From the NCBI RefSeq assembly GCF_014384905.1, contig NZ_JACRSV010000002.1, forward strand, positions 62,001-126,000: a stretch of DNA of 64,000 nt. Direction: 5' to 3'. The notes beneath the pieces were generated by a model, which had not been told where the DNA came from, made no database searches, and saw nothing but the letters and a program-made list of their open reading frames with translations. A program made the position numbers and the translations under genes. This stretch comes from Fumia xinanensis. GTDB taxonomy: Bacteria > Bacillota > Clostridia > Oscillospirales > Ruminococcaceae. Below, in pieces: positions 16,107 through 24,643 of this stretch (the first letter of the stretch is position 1; every line of letters begins with the position of its first letter).

Positions 16107-17138
16107 ATGTCGAAAAAATTAGGTAGAAGTACCATTGAGATGGAGAACGCACCGGTGATCCGGGCCTCGGCCACAGTTGTGGGAAAAAAGGAGGGGGAAG
16201 GGCCGTTAAAAGAGGAATTTGATCTCATTAACAACGACACTTCCTTCAGCCAGGAAACTTGGGAAAAAGCAGAAAGTGAAATGCTCAGGGAAGCGGTGCA
16301 GACCGCTTTGCAGAAAGCTTCACTGAATTCCAGCGATGTGGAGTTCATTTTTGCAGGGGATTTGCTTAACCAGTGTATCGGCGCCACTTACGGCTTGCGG
16401 GAATTTCAGATTCCCTTTATCGGCATGTACGGAGCATGCTCCACAATGGCGGAGAGCCTTGCTATGGCTTCGATTTTTGTGGATAACGGCCTTGCCAGCA
16501 ACGCTGTTGCTGTTACCTCCTCCCATTTCTGCTCGGCAGAGCGGCAATTCCGGTTCCCGCTGGAGTACGGCGGACAGCGGCCGCCCACAGCTCAATGGAC
16601 GGCTACGGCATCCGGCGCCGCCATCGTGGGCACCGAGGAGGTGAGCGGCATGAACGTCTATGTCCGGTCGGTCTGCATGGGAACGATTCAGGATCTGGGC
16701 ATCACCGATGCCAACAACATGGGTGCTGCCATGGCCCCGGCTGCCGCGTGGACCATCAAGACGTTTTTGGAAGACACCAAAACCAAACCCTCCGATTATG
16801 ATTTGATCCTGACCGGTGACTTGGGCCAGGTGGGACGGGATTTGCTGCTGGAACTGCTGTTGAAAGACAACATCAGCATATCGGAGCAGCACGACGACTG
16901 CGGCCTCATCCTCTATGATCGAGAGAGCCAGGACGTCCACGCAGGCGGTTCCGGGTGCGGATGTTCCGCTTCGGTATTATGTTCGCAAATTCTCAGGCGG
17001 ATGCGTGCGGGAGAACTGAACGAAGTCCTCTTTATGGCCACTGGAGCACTGATGTCGCCCACTTCGGTCCAGCAGGGAGAGAGCATTCCGGGAATCGCCC
17101 ACCTCATCCACCTTTCCACCAGAAAAGGAGGAAATTAG
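16107..17138 (+). CDS. spoVAD: Stage V sporulation protein AD
   Basis: A 343-residue thiolase-fold protein that binds dipicolinic acid in the SpoVA complex. It has the typical start (GRSTIEMENAPVIRASATVVGKKEGEGPL), the YGACSTMAESLAMAS segment corresponding to the thiolase active-site region, and the C-terminal ATGALMSPTSVQQGESIPGIAH. Length is normal. GGAAAGGAATG lies upstream. spoVAE follows after 2 bases, so the two are co-translated. Confidence 0.96.
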   Translation: MSKKLGRSTIEMENAPVIRASATVVGKKEGEGPLKEEFDLINNDTSFSQETWEKAESEMLREAVQTALQKASLNSSDVEFIFAGDLLNQCIGATYGLREFQIPFIGMYGACSTMAESLAMASIFVDNGLASNAVAVTSSHFCSAERQFRFPLEYGGQRPPTAQWTATASGAAIVGTEEVSGMNVYVRSVCMGTIQDLGITDANNMGAAMAPAAAWTIKTFLEDTKTKPSDYDLILTGDLGQVGRDLLLELLLKDNISISEQHDDCGLILYDRESQDVHAGGSGCGCSASVLCSQILRRMRAGELNEVLFMATGALMSPTSVQQGESIPGIAHLIHLSTRKGGN

Positions 17139-17140
17139 TG

Positions 17141-17506
17141 ATGTTTATGGAATTTTTAAAAGCATTTCTCATCGGCGGCGTCATCTGCGCCGTCGGACAG
17201 GTGCTTATCGACTATACAAAGCTCACGCCGGCGCGGATTCTTGTCTCCTTTGTGGTGGCGGGCGTCGTGCTGGGGGCACTTGGGTGGTATCAACCCCTTG
17301 TGGACTTTGCGGGAGCAGGCGCTTCAGTGCCCCTGACCGGCTTCGGCAACCTGCTGGCCAAAGGCGTGCGGGAAGCGGTGGGTAAAGACGGCCTGTTGGG
17401 CGTGCTTACCGGCGGATTGACGGCTACGGCAGGCGGTATTGCGGCTGCCATGATTTTTGGTTTGATCGTTGCCCTTATTTTCCGTCCCAAAGACAAGGGA
17501 GATTGA
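17141..17506 (+). CDS. spoVAE: Stage V sporulation protein AE
   Basis: A 121-residue membrane protein of the SpoVA channel. The segments FLIGGVICAVGQVLIDYTK and AGAGASVPLTGFGNLLAKGV mirror those of SpoVAC. Four hydrophobic segments end in a short basic tail. AAGGAGG lies 9 bases before the ATG at 17141, inside the end of spoVAD. A UUCG terminator follows at once. Confidence 0.94.
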   Translation: MFMEFLKAFLIGGVICAVGQVLIDYTKLTPARILVSFVVAGVVLGALGWYQPLVDFAGAGASVPLTGFGNLLAKGVREAVGKDGLLGVLTGGLTATAGGIAAAMIFGLIVALIFRPKDKGD

Positions 17507-17515
17507 CGAAAAATG

Positions 17516-17543
17516 AGTCCCGCTTCGGCGGGGCTTTTTTTCT
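17516..17543 (+). terminator. Terminator of spoVAD-spoVAE
   Basis: An 8-base stem (17516-17523 with 17528-17535) is capped by a TTCG tetraloop and followed by TTTTTT. Confidence 0.95.
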
Positions 17544-17772
17544 GGTGTAAACAAATATCAGGAATACGATGGGCAATGTGCCTTCAAAACAAAAAACTTC
17601 CGCTTGGACGCAATCTGAAGAGCCATAAAATTGTGCGAAAAAAATAAACCCCAGTCTTTTACTGTATGACTGTGATAATTTCCCCCTTTGTTGGGAAAAT
17701 AAATGAAAAGCGCATTCTTTTAATTTGTGACTTTTCCCATTCAAAAAATTTCAGTGGAAAGCGGGGAAAATG

Positions 17773-18756
17773 ATGTTCAAATATATTGTAAAACGGCTTT
17801 TATACGTCGTTTTTGTTTTTTTCATCGTTTCTATCATCATGTTCGGAGTCTATAAAATGATTCCCGGGGATCCGGCGCGAATGATGCTCGACTCCTCCAT
17901 CTCCTCGGTGGACCCGGAGCGGTACGAGGCTATGTATCAGGCCGCTCGGGAGAGGCTTGGCCTCGACAAGCCTCTGCCCATCCAGTATCTGAGCTGGATC
18001 ACTAACATGCTGCGAGGCAACTTCGGGTATTCCTCCCAGTACCGGGTACCGGTGTCCCAGCTCATCAAGGAGCCGATGATTAACACCATCAAGCTCAATA
18101 TTGTCAGCTTGATTTTGGTATTTGCCATCACGATTCCATTGGGAATTGCCACAGCAGTCAAAAAATATTCGGCCTTTGATAACACGGTGCAGGTGGGAAC
18201 AGTAGTAGGATACAGCTTACCGAGCTTCGTTATCTCGCTTTTGATGATTTTCCTCTTCGCTGTGCGGCTGCCCATTTTTCCCATCAGCGGCGTGAACAGC
18301 CCCGGTTTTACCGGAACCGGGCTGGAACGTTTTCTGGACACCGCCTATCATATGTGTCTGCCGGTACTGGTCATGACTCTCAGTTCGCTTGGGGGGATTA
18401 CCCGGTATGTCCGCAGCGCCATGATTGACGTGCTCCAGATGGATTACATCCGCACCGCCCGGGCCAAGGGCCTGCCTCAAAAGGTGGTCATTTACTCCCA
18501 TGCCTTTCGGAATGCCCTCATCCCTGTCGTCACTATCCTAACCAGCTGGTTTGTGGGAATTTTCGGTGGTTCAGTGGTCATCGAGTCCATCTTCCAGTGG
18601 AACGGCATGGGCAAGGTCATGATCGACGGGCTGCGGCAGCTGGATTTTATGGTGGTTCTCGCCATGCAGATGTTTTATGTAGTCATCACCCTGATCGGGA
18701 ACCTGATTATGGATTTGGGATATTCACTCGTTGACCCGCGTGTGAAACTGAGCTGA
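17773..18756 (+). CDS. Dipeptide/oligopeptide-type ABC permease, DppB/OppB family
   Basis: A 327-residue inner-membrane permease with six membrane segments. It begins with the DppB hallmark (IVKRLLYVVFVFFIVSIIMFG...IPGDPARMM). It contains the RLGLDKPLPIQYLSW loop, GYSLPSFVISLLMIF, and the cytoplasmic coupling motif RTARAKGLPQKVVIYSHAFRNALIPVV. The start is one of two adjacent ATG codons (17770 or 17773) after AAAGCGGGG; the second has better spacing. It is the first gene of a five-gene operon with an unusual DppC partner and two ATPases. No binding protein gene is present beside it. Confidence 0.93.
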   Translation: MFKYIVKRLLYVVFVFFIVSIIMFGVYKMIPGDPARMMLDSSISSVDPERYEAMYQAARERLGLDKPLPIQYLSWITNMLRGNFGYSSQYRVPVSQLIKEPMINTIKLNIVSLILVFAITIPLGIATAVKKYSAFDNTVQVGTVVGYSLPSFVISLLMIFLFAVRLPIFPISGVNSPGFTGTGLERFLDTAYHMCLPVLVMTLSSLGGITRYVRSAMIDVLQMDYIRTARAKGLPQKVVIYSHAFRNALIPVVTILTSWFVGIFGGSVVIESIFQWNGMGKVMIDGLRQLDFMVVLAMQMFYVVITLIGNLIMDLGYSLVDPRVKLS

Positions 18757-18834
18757 TGAAAAAAATTCGGGAAAGGAAAGGCGGCTTTGCGATGAAAAAA
18801 ATAGATATCGCGGAAAGCAGGCTAAGGTGACGGC

Positions 18835-20652
18835 ATGAAGGAAGAAAATCGAAAATCCAGGGCAAGCGGTCTCGGCAATACCTTCCGGCAGCTATTTATG
18901 GGCGCCAACAACGTCCACACCTCGGTCATGGACGAAGAACAGATGCAAAGCCCTTTCCGCACCATTGTCCGCAATTTTTTGGATAACAAAATTGCTATGA
19001 CGGGGCTTATCGTCTTTCTATTTATCCTGTTGAGCTCTTTTGTTCTGGCGGCGATTTTCAATCTGGACACCTCCTTTCAGGACGTGACCCAGCAGAATAT
19101 CAGTCCAGGATTTAACATGTTGAGCGTACCGAACAGCCTCAAAAAAAACGCCAGGCAGATCGATGTTGGCGCCACCTACAGCATCGGGGTAGATGACGAA
19201 GGCAAGGTGTACCTCTGGGGGAAGATGGACCAAAAACTCAAGCAGATTCCCGCGGACATGGGAAAAATCGCGCAGGTTTCCGCCGGGCAGAACCACGTGC
19301 TTGCCCTATCCGAGGACAACAAAGTCTACACTTGGGGAAACAACCGGTTTACTTTGGACAAAGTCCCCTCTGAGGTGAACCGGCTGGGCAAAATCAAACA
19401 GGTGGAGGCGGGGTATCAGGTTTCCGTCGTCCTGTCGGAGGACGGAAAGATGGTCTCCTGGGGCAACGAAAACCTGCTGGATATTTCCCTCAAAGAGTAC
19501 CAGGGCACCATCGACAAGCTTGTTTCCAACGGGACGACGGTACTGGGCCTCACGAAAAGCGGAGAAGTGGTGGCCATGTCGACAAAACCCAGCCCCTTTA
19601 CCCGGGTCCCCGAGGAAATCCAGGGCCGCGTCGTAGACTTGGAATCCGCCGATACGGCGGCTATCGCCCTGACGGATGATGGGGCGATCCATGTCTGGGG
19701 CAACGCCCAGTACGGTCTCAATGTCCTGCCGGAAGAACTGAAAGGGAAGAAAATCAAGGACATCGCCGCCGGGCGGTATCACTTCGTCGCTGTTACCGAC
19801 GAAGGAAAGGTTTATTCTTGGGGCAGAAACAACTATCATCAGGCGGATGTGCCTAATTCCCTCGACAAAACCAAAACGGCTGTCGTTTATGCCGGCACCT
19901 ATCAAAACTACGCGGTGGACGAAAACGGAAAAGTAACCACCTGGGGGCTGAGCGGATACCTGATGGGCACCGATGGCCTCGGCCGAGACGTTTTCTCCCG
20001 GCTTGTCACTGGAGGACGGATGACGCTGACCATCGGCGCCATTGCCGTCATCATTTCCACCCTCATCGGCATCATCGTCGGCGGATTTTCCGGCTATTAC
20101 GGCGGGAAAATCGATAACTTGCTCATGCGGTTTGCGGAAATCGTCGGTTCCATCCCGTTTTTGCCTCTGGCGATGATTTTGTCGGCCCTGTTGGGCAACA
20201 AGGTGTCGGAACTGGGACGGATTTCGATGATTATGGTCATCCTGGGCGTGCTGAGCTGGCCGGGGCTTGCCCGGCTCGTGCGGGGGCAGATTCTCGCCGA
20301 GCGGGAAAAGGAATTTGTCACCGCCGCCAAAGCCATGGGCATCCGGGAGCTGACCATCATCTTCCGGCACATCATTCCAAACGTCCTCACCGTCGTCATC
20401 GTCAACGCGACGCTGAACTTCGCCTCGGCGCTCCTAACTGAGTCGGCCCTGTCTTTCCTGGGATTCGGCGTAGTGGAGCCGAACCCCACCTGGGGCAACA
20501 TGCTCACCGGTTCTCAGTCGTCCACCGTCATATCGGACTACTGGTGGCGTTGGGTATTCCCGTCCATCGCACTGAGCTTTGCCACCATCAGCATCAACCT
20601 GATCGGCGACGGCCTGCGGGACGCCATCGACCCCAAATCCGCCGAACGCTAA
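18835..20652 (+). CDS. DppC/OppC-type ABC permease with an inserted seven-repeat RCC1-like propeller
   Basis: A 605-residue protein, about twice the usual DppC length. Residues 1-80 form the normal N-terminal tail and first membrane helix (TGLIVFLFILLSSFVLAA). Residues 377-605 are a normal DppC body: GTDGLGRDVFSRLVTGGR, five membrane helices, the coupling loop TAAKAMGIRELTIIFRHIIPN, and a GDGLRDAIDPK end. Between them, at residues 105-375, are seven repeats of about 40 residues with the RCC1 pattern, each closing on a WG-type strand (VYLWG, VYTWG, MVSWG, VVAMS, IHVWG, VYSWG, VTTWG). This should fold as a seven-bladed propeller. The insertion point is the loop after TM1, which is extracytoplasmic in this family. 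The ATG follows AAGGTGACGGC. Confidence 0.93.
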   Translation: MKEENRKSRASGLGNTFRQLFMGANNVHTSVMDEEQMQSPFRTIVRNFLDNKIAMTGLIVFLFILLSSFVLAAIFNLDTSFQDVTQQNISPGFNMLSVPNSLKKNARQIDVGATYSIGVDDEGKVYLWGKMDQKLKQIPADMGKIAQVSAGQNHVLALSEDNKVYTWGNNRFTLDKVPSEVNRLGKIKQVEAGYQVSVVLSEDGKMVSWGNENLLDISLKEYQGTIDKLVSNGTTVLGLTKSGEVVAMSTKPSPFTRVPEEIQGRVVDLESADTAAIALTDDGAIHVWGNAQYGLNVLPEELKGKKIKDIAAGRYHFVAVTDEGKVYSWGRNNYHQADVPNSLDKTKTAVVYAGTYQNYAVDENGKVTTWGLSGYLMGTDGLGRDVFSRLVTGGRMTLTIGAIAVIISTLIGIIVGGFSGYYGGKIDNLLMRFAEIVGSIPFLPLAMILSALLGNKVSELGRISMIMVILGVLSWPGLARLVRGQILAEREKEFVTAAKAMGIRELTIIFRHIIPNVLTVVIVNATLNFASALLTESALSFLGFGVVEPNPTWGNMLTGSQSSTVISDYWWRWVFPSIALSFATISINLIGDGLRDAIDPKSAER

Positions 20653-20676
20653 ACCCATGGGAAAGGAGAAACACAA

Positions 20677-21711
20677 ATGGCACTGTTAAAGCTCATCGAC
20701 CTGCACACCTTTTTTGACACGAAAAAAGGAACTGTCAAGGCGGTCAACGGGGTCTCCTACTCGGTGGACGCGGGCAAGACTTTGGGGGTCGTGGGAGAGA
20801 GCGGCAGCGGGAAAAGCGTCTCCGCTATGAGCATCCTGCGGCTTTTAGATGGCAACGGCCGGATAGACAGCGGAGAAATCCTCTTCGACGGACAGAATTT
20901 GGTGGAAGCGCCTATGGAAGAAATGCTTAAAATCCGCGGCAACGACATTTCGGTCATCTTCCAGGAGCCGATGACGAGCCTCAACCCGGTGTTCACCATC
21001 GAGCGGCAGATCAGCGAAGCGTTTCTCATCCATCAGGACATCAGCAAAAAAGAAGCCGCCAAGCAGTCTGTCGAAATGCTCCGGGCAGTGAAAATCCCCA
21101 ACCCGGAAAACGTGGCGAAACAATATCCTCATCAGCTTTCCGGCGGCATGCGGCAGCGGGTGATGATCGCCATGGCGCTGGCCTGCCGGCCAAAGCTCCT
21201 CATCGCCGACGAGCCCACAACTGCTCTCGATGTGACTATTCAGGCGCAGATTTTAAAGCTGATGAACGAGCTGAAAAAAGAGCAGGGGACCAGTATCCTC
21301 TTTATTACCCACGATTTGGGTGTCATCAACGAGATGGCCGACGACGTGGCGGTGATGTACTGCGGGCAGGTGGTGGAGATGGCGCCGGTCCGTATGATTT
21401 TCGGCGGCAGCATCTACTCCCACCCCTATACCGAGGGGCTTCTCACCTCGATTCCCCGGCTGGATACGCCCCACGGGGTGCGGCTGGAGGCGATTCCCGG
21501 GTCGGTGCCCCATCCGCTTGACCTGCCGGAGGGGTGCAAGTTCGCTCCCCGGTGCAAATACGCCACCGCCCAGTGCGTCAGCCGGGAGCCGGACTTAGTC
21601 CAAATGGAGCCGGATCACTGGGTACGCTGCTACTATGCCGAGAAGGAAAAACGCTGGGCAAAACAAAAGGACACCGATTCGCCCGCCCAATCGCAGATAG
21701 CGGGGCGGTGA
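20677..21711 (+). CDS. Peptide-type ABC transporter ATPase, DppD/OppD family
   Basis: A 344-residue cytosolic ATPase. Walker A is GESGSGKSV at residues 40-48, the Q-loop is in IFQEPMTSLNP, the signature is LSGGMRQRVMIAMAL, Walker B is LLIADEPTTALD and the switch His is in FITHD. The C-terminal OppD/F extension has the Cys pattern GCKFAPRCKYATAQC. Length and motifs are ordinary. AAAGGAG precedes the ATG. It pairs with the longer OppF-like ATPase downstream to drive the DppB/RCC1-DppC permease pair. Confidence 0.96.
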   Translation: MALLKLIDLHTFFDTKKGTVKAVNGVSYSVDAGKTLGVVGESGSGKSVSAMSILRLLDGNGRIDSGEILFDGQNLVEAPMEEMLKIRGNDISVIFQEPMTSLNPVFTIERQISEAFLIHQDISKKEAAKQSVEMLRAVKIPNPENVAKQYPHQLSGGMRQRVMIAMALACRPKLLIADEPTTALDVTIQAQILKLMNELKKEQGTSILFITHDLGVINEMADDVAVMYCGQVVEMAPVRMIFGGSIYSHPYTEGLLTSIPRLDTPHGVRLEAIPGSVPHPLDLPEGCKFAPRCKYATAQCVSREPDLVQMEPDHWVRCYYAEKEKRWAKQKDTDSPAQSQIAGR

Positions 21712-21790
21712 CTCAAAGCACAAAAGGCCGCCCTGAATAGGGGCGGAGAACATAGATTTTTGCGGGCGGCTGGCCGCCGGGAGGACTGTT

Positions 21791-23410
21791 ATGGAGCAAA
21801 AAAAGGTACTGCTGAGAATTTCAAACCTCAAACAGTATTTTCCGCTGAAGAAAACCTCTTTTAAAGACAAGGAAACACTATACGTCAAGGCAAACGACGG
21901 CATCTCCCTGGAGATTTACGAGGGGGAGACCTTCGGCCTTGTGGGGGAATCGGGCTGCGGAAAATCCACCTTTGGGCGGACGCTTTTGCAGCTCTATCAC
22001 CAGACCGACGGCAAAACTATGTATTACGGCCGTTCTCTCGACGATTTGGCGCCCCGTTATGTGCAGGACATTCTCAAAAACCTGCCCCAGCGGAAGACGG
22101 AGATGGAAAAACTGCGGGAGAAGTATGCAAAGCTCGACGCGGAATACCAAACCCTCTCGGAAGAGGAGAAAATCCACCGGCACGACGAACGTGAGCTTGC
22201 GAAAAAGGAAGCAGACGACGCTTTTCTCGATATTGTACAGCTGATTGGCGGCCTGCTCATCTCCGACGATTTGGAGGCGGTGTCGGCCCTTTTTATGGAA
22301 GGCTACCGCATCGCGGCGGAAATCCGGGATAAGCGGGGAGAACTCTCAGAGCTTCAGTTGGACGCCGACGTCTTTGCCGACGCCGTGAAACAGCGGGACA
22401 AGTCGGGCAAGGACGCCTCTTCTCAGAAAAGGCGCCTCCGGGAGCTTCAGGCCCGTATGGAAGGAAAAAAGGCGGAAATTCGAGAGCGGGAAAAAGCCCT
22501 GGGCGAAAAGAAATTCGCCATCGAAGCCCTCAGGGAGCAGTACCGGGAAGACCCCCAGTACAAGGAATACGACCATTATAGGGACGACGGCATCGACCTG
22601 GCCAAATTAAACTACCGGGAAATGCGAATGCTGCGAAAGGATTTGCAGCTTATCTTCCAGGACCCATATTCTTCCCTGAACCCTCGGATGACGGTGGGGC
22701 AGATCATTGGGGAAGGGCTTTTGGCCCACCGGTTTTACAAAAAAGACGACGACCGGATGCAGAATTATGTGATGAAGGTCATGGAGGAATGCGGCCTCGC
22801 CCCTTATATGCTCCACCGGTATCCTCATCAATTTTCGGGCGGGCAGCGGCAGCGCATTGGCATCGCCCGGTCGTTGGCCTTAAATCCTAAATTCGTCGTC
22901 TGCGACGAGGCGGTGTCGGCGCTGGACGTTTCCATCCAATCCCAGGTCATCAATTTGCTCTTGGATTTAAAGGAAAAGGAGCATCTCACTTATCTCTTTA
23001 TCTCCCACGATTTAAGCGTGGTGAAGTATATCAGCGACCGCATCGGCGTCATGTACCTGGGCGTCATCGTGGAGCTGGCCCCGGCGGCCGACATCTTTGC
23101 CCATCCCCGGCATCCCTACACCGAGGCGCTGCTGTCGGCCATCCCCACCACCGACCAGGGGGAGAAAAAAGAGACGATTCTCCTCACGGGGGACATCCCC
23201 AGCCCGGTGAAGCCCCCGAAAGGCTGTAAGTTCCATACCCGTTGTCCTTACGCTACTCAAATTTGCAAGGAAGCGACACCGTCCCTCTTAGAAGTCTCTC
23301 CGGGTCACTTTGTGGCCTGCCATCACCGGAGCGATACCGACGTGCTCGCCATGTCCCGAAAGGTGTCGGTACAAAACCAAGGCAAATCCCGCCGAAAGGA
23401 AGAAGAGTAG
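21791..23410 (+). CDS. OppF-type ATPase with a ~185-residue partly coiled-coil insertion
   Basis: A 539-residue ATPase about 200 residues longer than usual. Walker A (GESGCGKST) is at residues 52-60. The Q-loop (IFQDPYSSLNP), signature (FSGGQRQRIGIARSL, about 348-362), Walker B (FVVCDEAVSALD, about 368-379), switch region and C-terminal GCKFHTRCPYATQIC are intact. Residues about 88-272, lying where the strand/helix before the Q-loop would be short, are charged and helical with heptad-like stretches (EMEKLREKYAKLDAEYQTL; RRLRELQARMEGKKAEIRER). They also contain a hydrophobic helical middle (FLDIVQLIGGLLISDDLEAVSALF). The insertion would project from the helical subdomain near the membrane coupling site. 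GGGAGGAC precedes the ATG. Confidence 0.93.
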   Translation: MEQKKVLLRISNLKQYFPLKKTSFKDKETLYVKANDGISLEIYEGETFGLVGESGCGKSTFGRTLLQLYHQTDGKTMYYGRSLDDLAPRYVQDILKNLPQRKTEMEKLREKYAKLDAEYQTLSEEEKIHRHDERELAKKEADDAFLDIVQLIGGLLISDDLEAVSALFMEGYRIAAEIRDKRGELSELQLDADVFADAVKQRDKSGKDASSQKRRLRELQARMEGKKAEIREREKALGEKKFAIEALREQYREDPQYKEYDHYRDDGIDLAKLNYREMRMLRKDLQLIFQDPYSSLNPRMTVGQIIGEGLLAHRFYKKDDDRMQNYVMKVMEECGLAPYMLHRYPHQFSGGQRQRIGIARSLALNPKFVVCDEAVSALDVSIQSQVINLLLDLKEKEHLTYLFISHDLSVVKYISDRIGVMYLGVIVELAPAADIFAHPRHPYTEALLSAIPTTDQGEKKETILLTGDIPSPVKPPKGCKFHTRCPYATQICKEATPSLLEVSPGHFVACHHRSDTDVLAMSRKVSVQNQGKSRRKEEE

Positions 23411-23608
23411 ATGTTTAAAAGGCGCATCACCCGGGTACTCAACGCCTCCAAAAGCGAAGCTGACTTCCGCCGCCGTACCGCGGGGGAGCATCTCGAAAAA
23501 GGGGATCTGTCGGCGATGATCATCGCGGCGCTTATTACCTTTCTGCCAGTTTTGCTTTTAATTTTGGGGGCATTCGCCCTCATCATTTGGCTATTTTTTC
23601 TCCGATAG
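23411..23608 (+). CDS. Small single-helix membrane protein (65 aa)
   Basis: The ATG begins on the base after the oppF-like stop codon and an AAAGGAAGAAGAG stretch lies just upstream, so it is almost certainly translated with that gene. A basic N-terminal half (KRRITRVLNASKSEADFRRR) precedes one long hydrophobic helix of about 25 residues (IIAALITFLPVLLLILGAFALII). I know no family for it. Its position suggests an accessory subunit of the unusual ABC transporter. Confidence 0.7.
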   Translation: MFKRRITRVLNASKSEADFRRRTAGEHLEKGDLSAMIIAALITFLPVLLLILGAFALIIWLFFLR

Positions 23609-23636
23609 GGGTTTCTCTTTTTGATATAAAAAATAA

Positions 23637-23662
23637 AGCCGAAGCGAACATCCGCTTCGGCT
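23637..23662. terminator. Terminator between the ABC operon and the minus-strand orphan transcript
   Basis: AGCCGAAGCG pairs with CGCTTCGGCT around a 6-base loop. The tail is T-rich on the minus strand (TTTATTTTTTAT) and poorer on the plus strand (ATTATTCT), so it fits the orphan minus-strand unit best and may also serve the ABC operon. Confidence 0.8.
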
Positions 23663-24511
23663 ATTATTCTGCAATTGATTTTGCTATTCACTTTAATTGT
23701 GCGAATTTAAAACTGTTTTATCACGGACCTTTTCTCAAAATTTACATTCTAACGATTTTCCTTAGGACTCTTCCAATAACCACTGGGATGTCAGACAACC
23801 AACGCGGTCATCCGCTTCTTTCCCATGGCTGTTTACCCGTTCCAGTTGTCTTACAACGAAACTTACAGGAATCCCTCGGAACAAAATGTAACATTCTTTG
23901 TTTCCGTAACTCAAGGGAACCAATTTTAGTCTTCGCATTCGTTTGGTAGGATAAACCAAAGCCATTCTTTTCTGCATTTGTATCACCCGGCATTTCTTTT
24001 TGTGAGAAAGAACCCGTTTCAGTGTTATGGTACAGACACTTTGAATGGAGTTTTGGTTCACTCGCAATTAGTACATTGGATTCACCATTTTCGTATTTAG
24101 TATCGGTAAACTCTGTTTGTTTCTCAGAGTCAATGATGCTTTATGAATACATCAAATAGAAAATAATCAATGGATAATCGTCAATCAAAAGTCCGGCAAA
24201 ACTGCCGTTAAGCTTGAATGTGGATTCATACAAGTTTTCCATTTTGCATTTCTGCTCTGAGGCAAGTATCAAAACGAATCTCACGCATTCTTTCAAATAT
24301 CACTTACAATACCTAAAAAACTGGTCTCTTCGCATGATTTGTTTTTCTCGCCTTTAGCAGGTACATTTTGTACTTTTGTAATCGAATCAACTTATTCGAA
24401 GGGGACTGTTTTTGATTTACGCGTTCTCACCATTGACCCTGACGAAACAATTCTCTTCACTTTTCATCGGAATCACCTTCTTTACTGATTTGTCGTTTGA
24501 TTATCTTCTAT
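23663..24511 (-). ncRNA. Orphan transcription unit: candidate long non-coding RNA or decayed gene
   Basis: About 850 AT-rich bases lie between a consensus minus-strand promoter (24518-24546) and a minus-strand terminator (23637-23662). No frame is longer than about 100 codons. A well-placed GAAGGTG precedes an ATG that gives only 16 codons (MKSEENCFVRVNGENA). The reading can then be followed only by hopping frames through short pieces, for example MVRTRKSKTVPFE-stop, MENLYESTFKLNGSFAG and, in the same frame after one stop, about 105 codons ending near 23808. Either it is a pseudogene with several lesions or a structured RNA. I recognise no known RNA family or protein domain in it. Confidence 0.4.
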
Positions 24512-24517
24512 GGCTAT

Positions 24518-24546
24518 AGTATAACAAGAATATTGTTAGTTGTCAA
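24518..24546 (-). promoter_or_regulatory. Promoter of the orphan minus-strand unit
   Basis: Read on the minus strand: TTGACA (24546-24541), 17 bases, TATACT (24523-24518). Confidence 0.8.
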
Positions 24547-24643
24547 TAGTTTTTTTAGAAAATGCGGAAAATTTTTATATTTAACATATAAAAATTAAGA
24601 CTGCTGTTTATTAAAAAAAGATATCACTATTTACAAATTGCGC

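Noticed and set aside
18756..18830. A 24-codon frame between the dppB-like and RCC1-permease genes, beginning at the dppB stop
   Set aside because: It has coupling-type overlap but is very short and basic with no family. It may only carry ribosomes toward the next start.
19306..20370. A 354-codon open frame opposite the RCC1-permease gene
   Set aside because: It is antisense to a strong family match and has no family features of its own.
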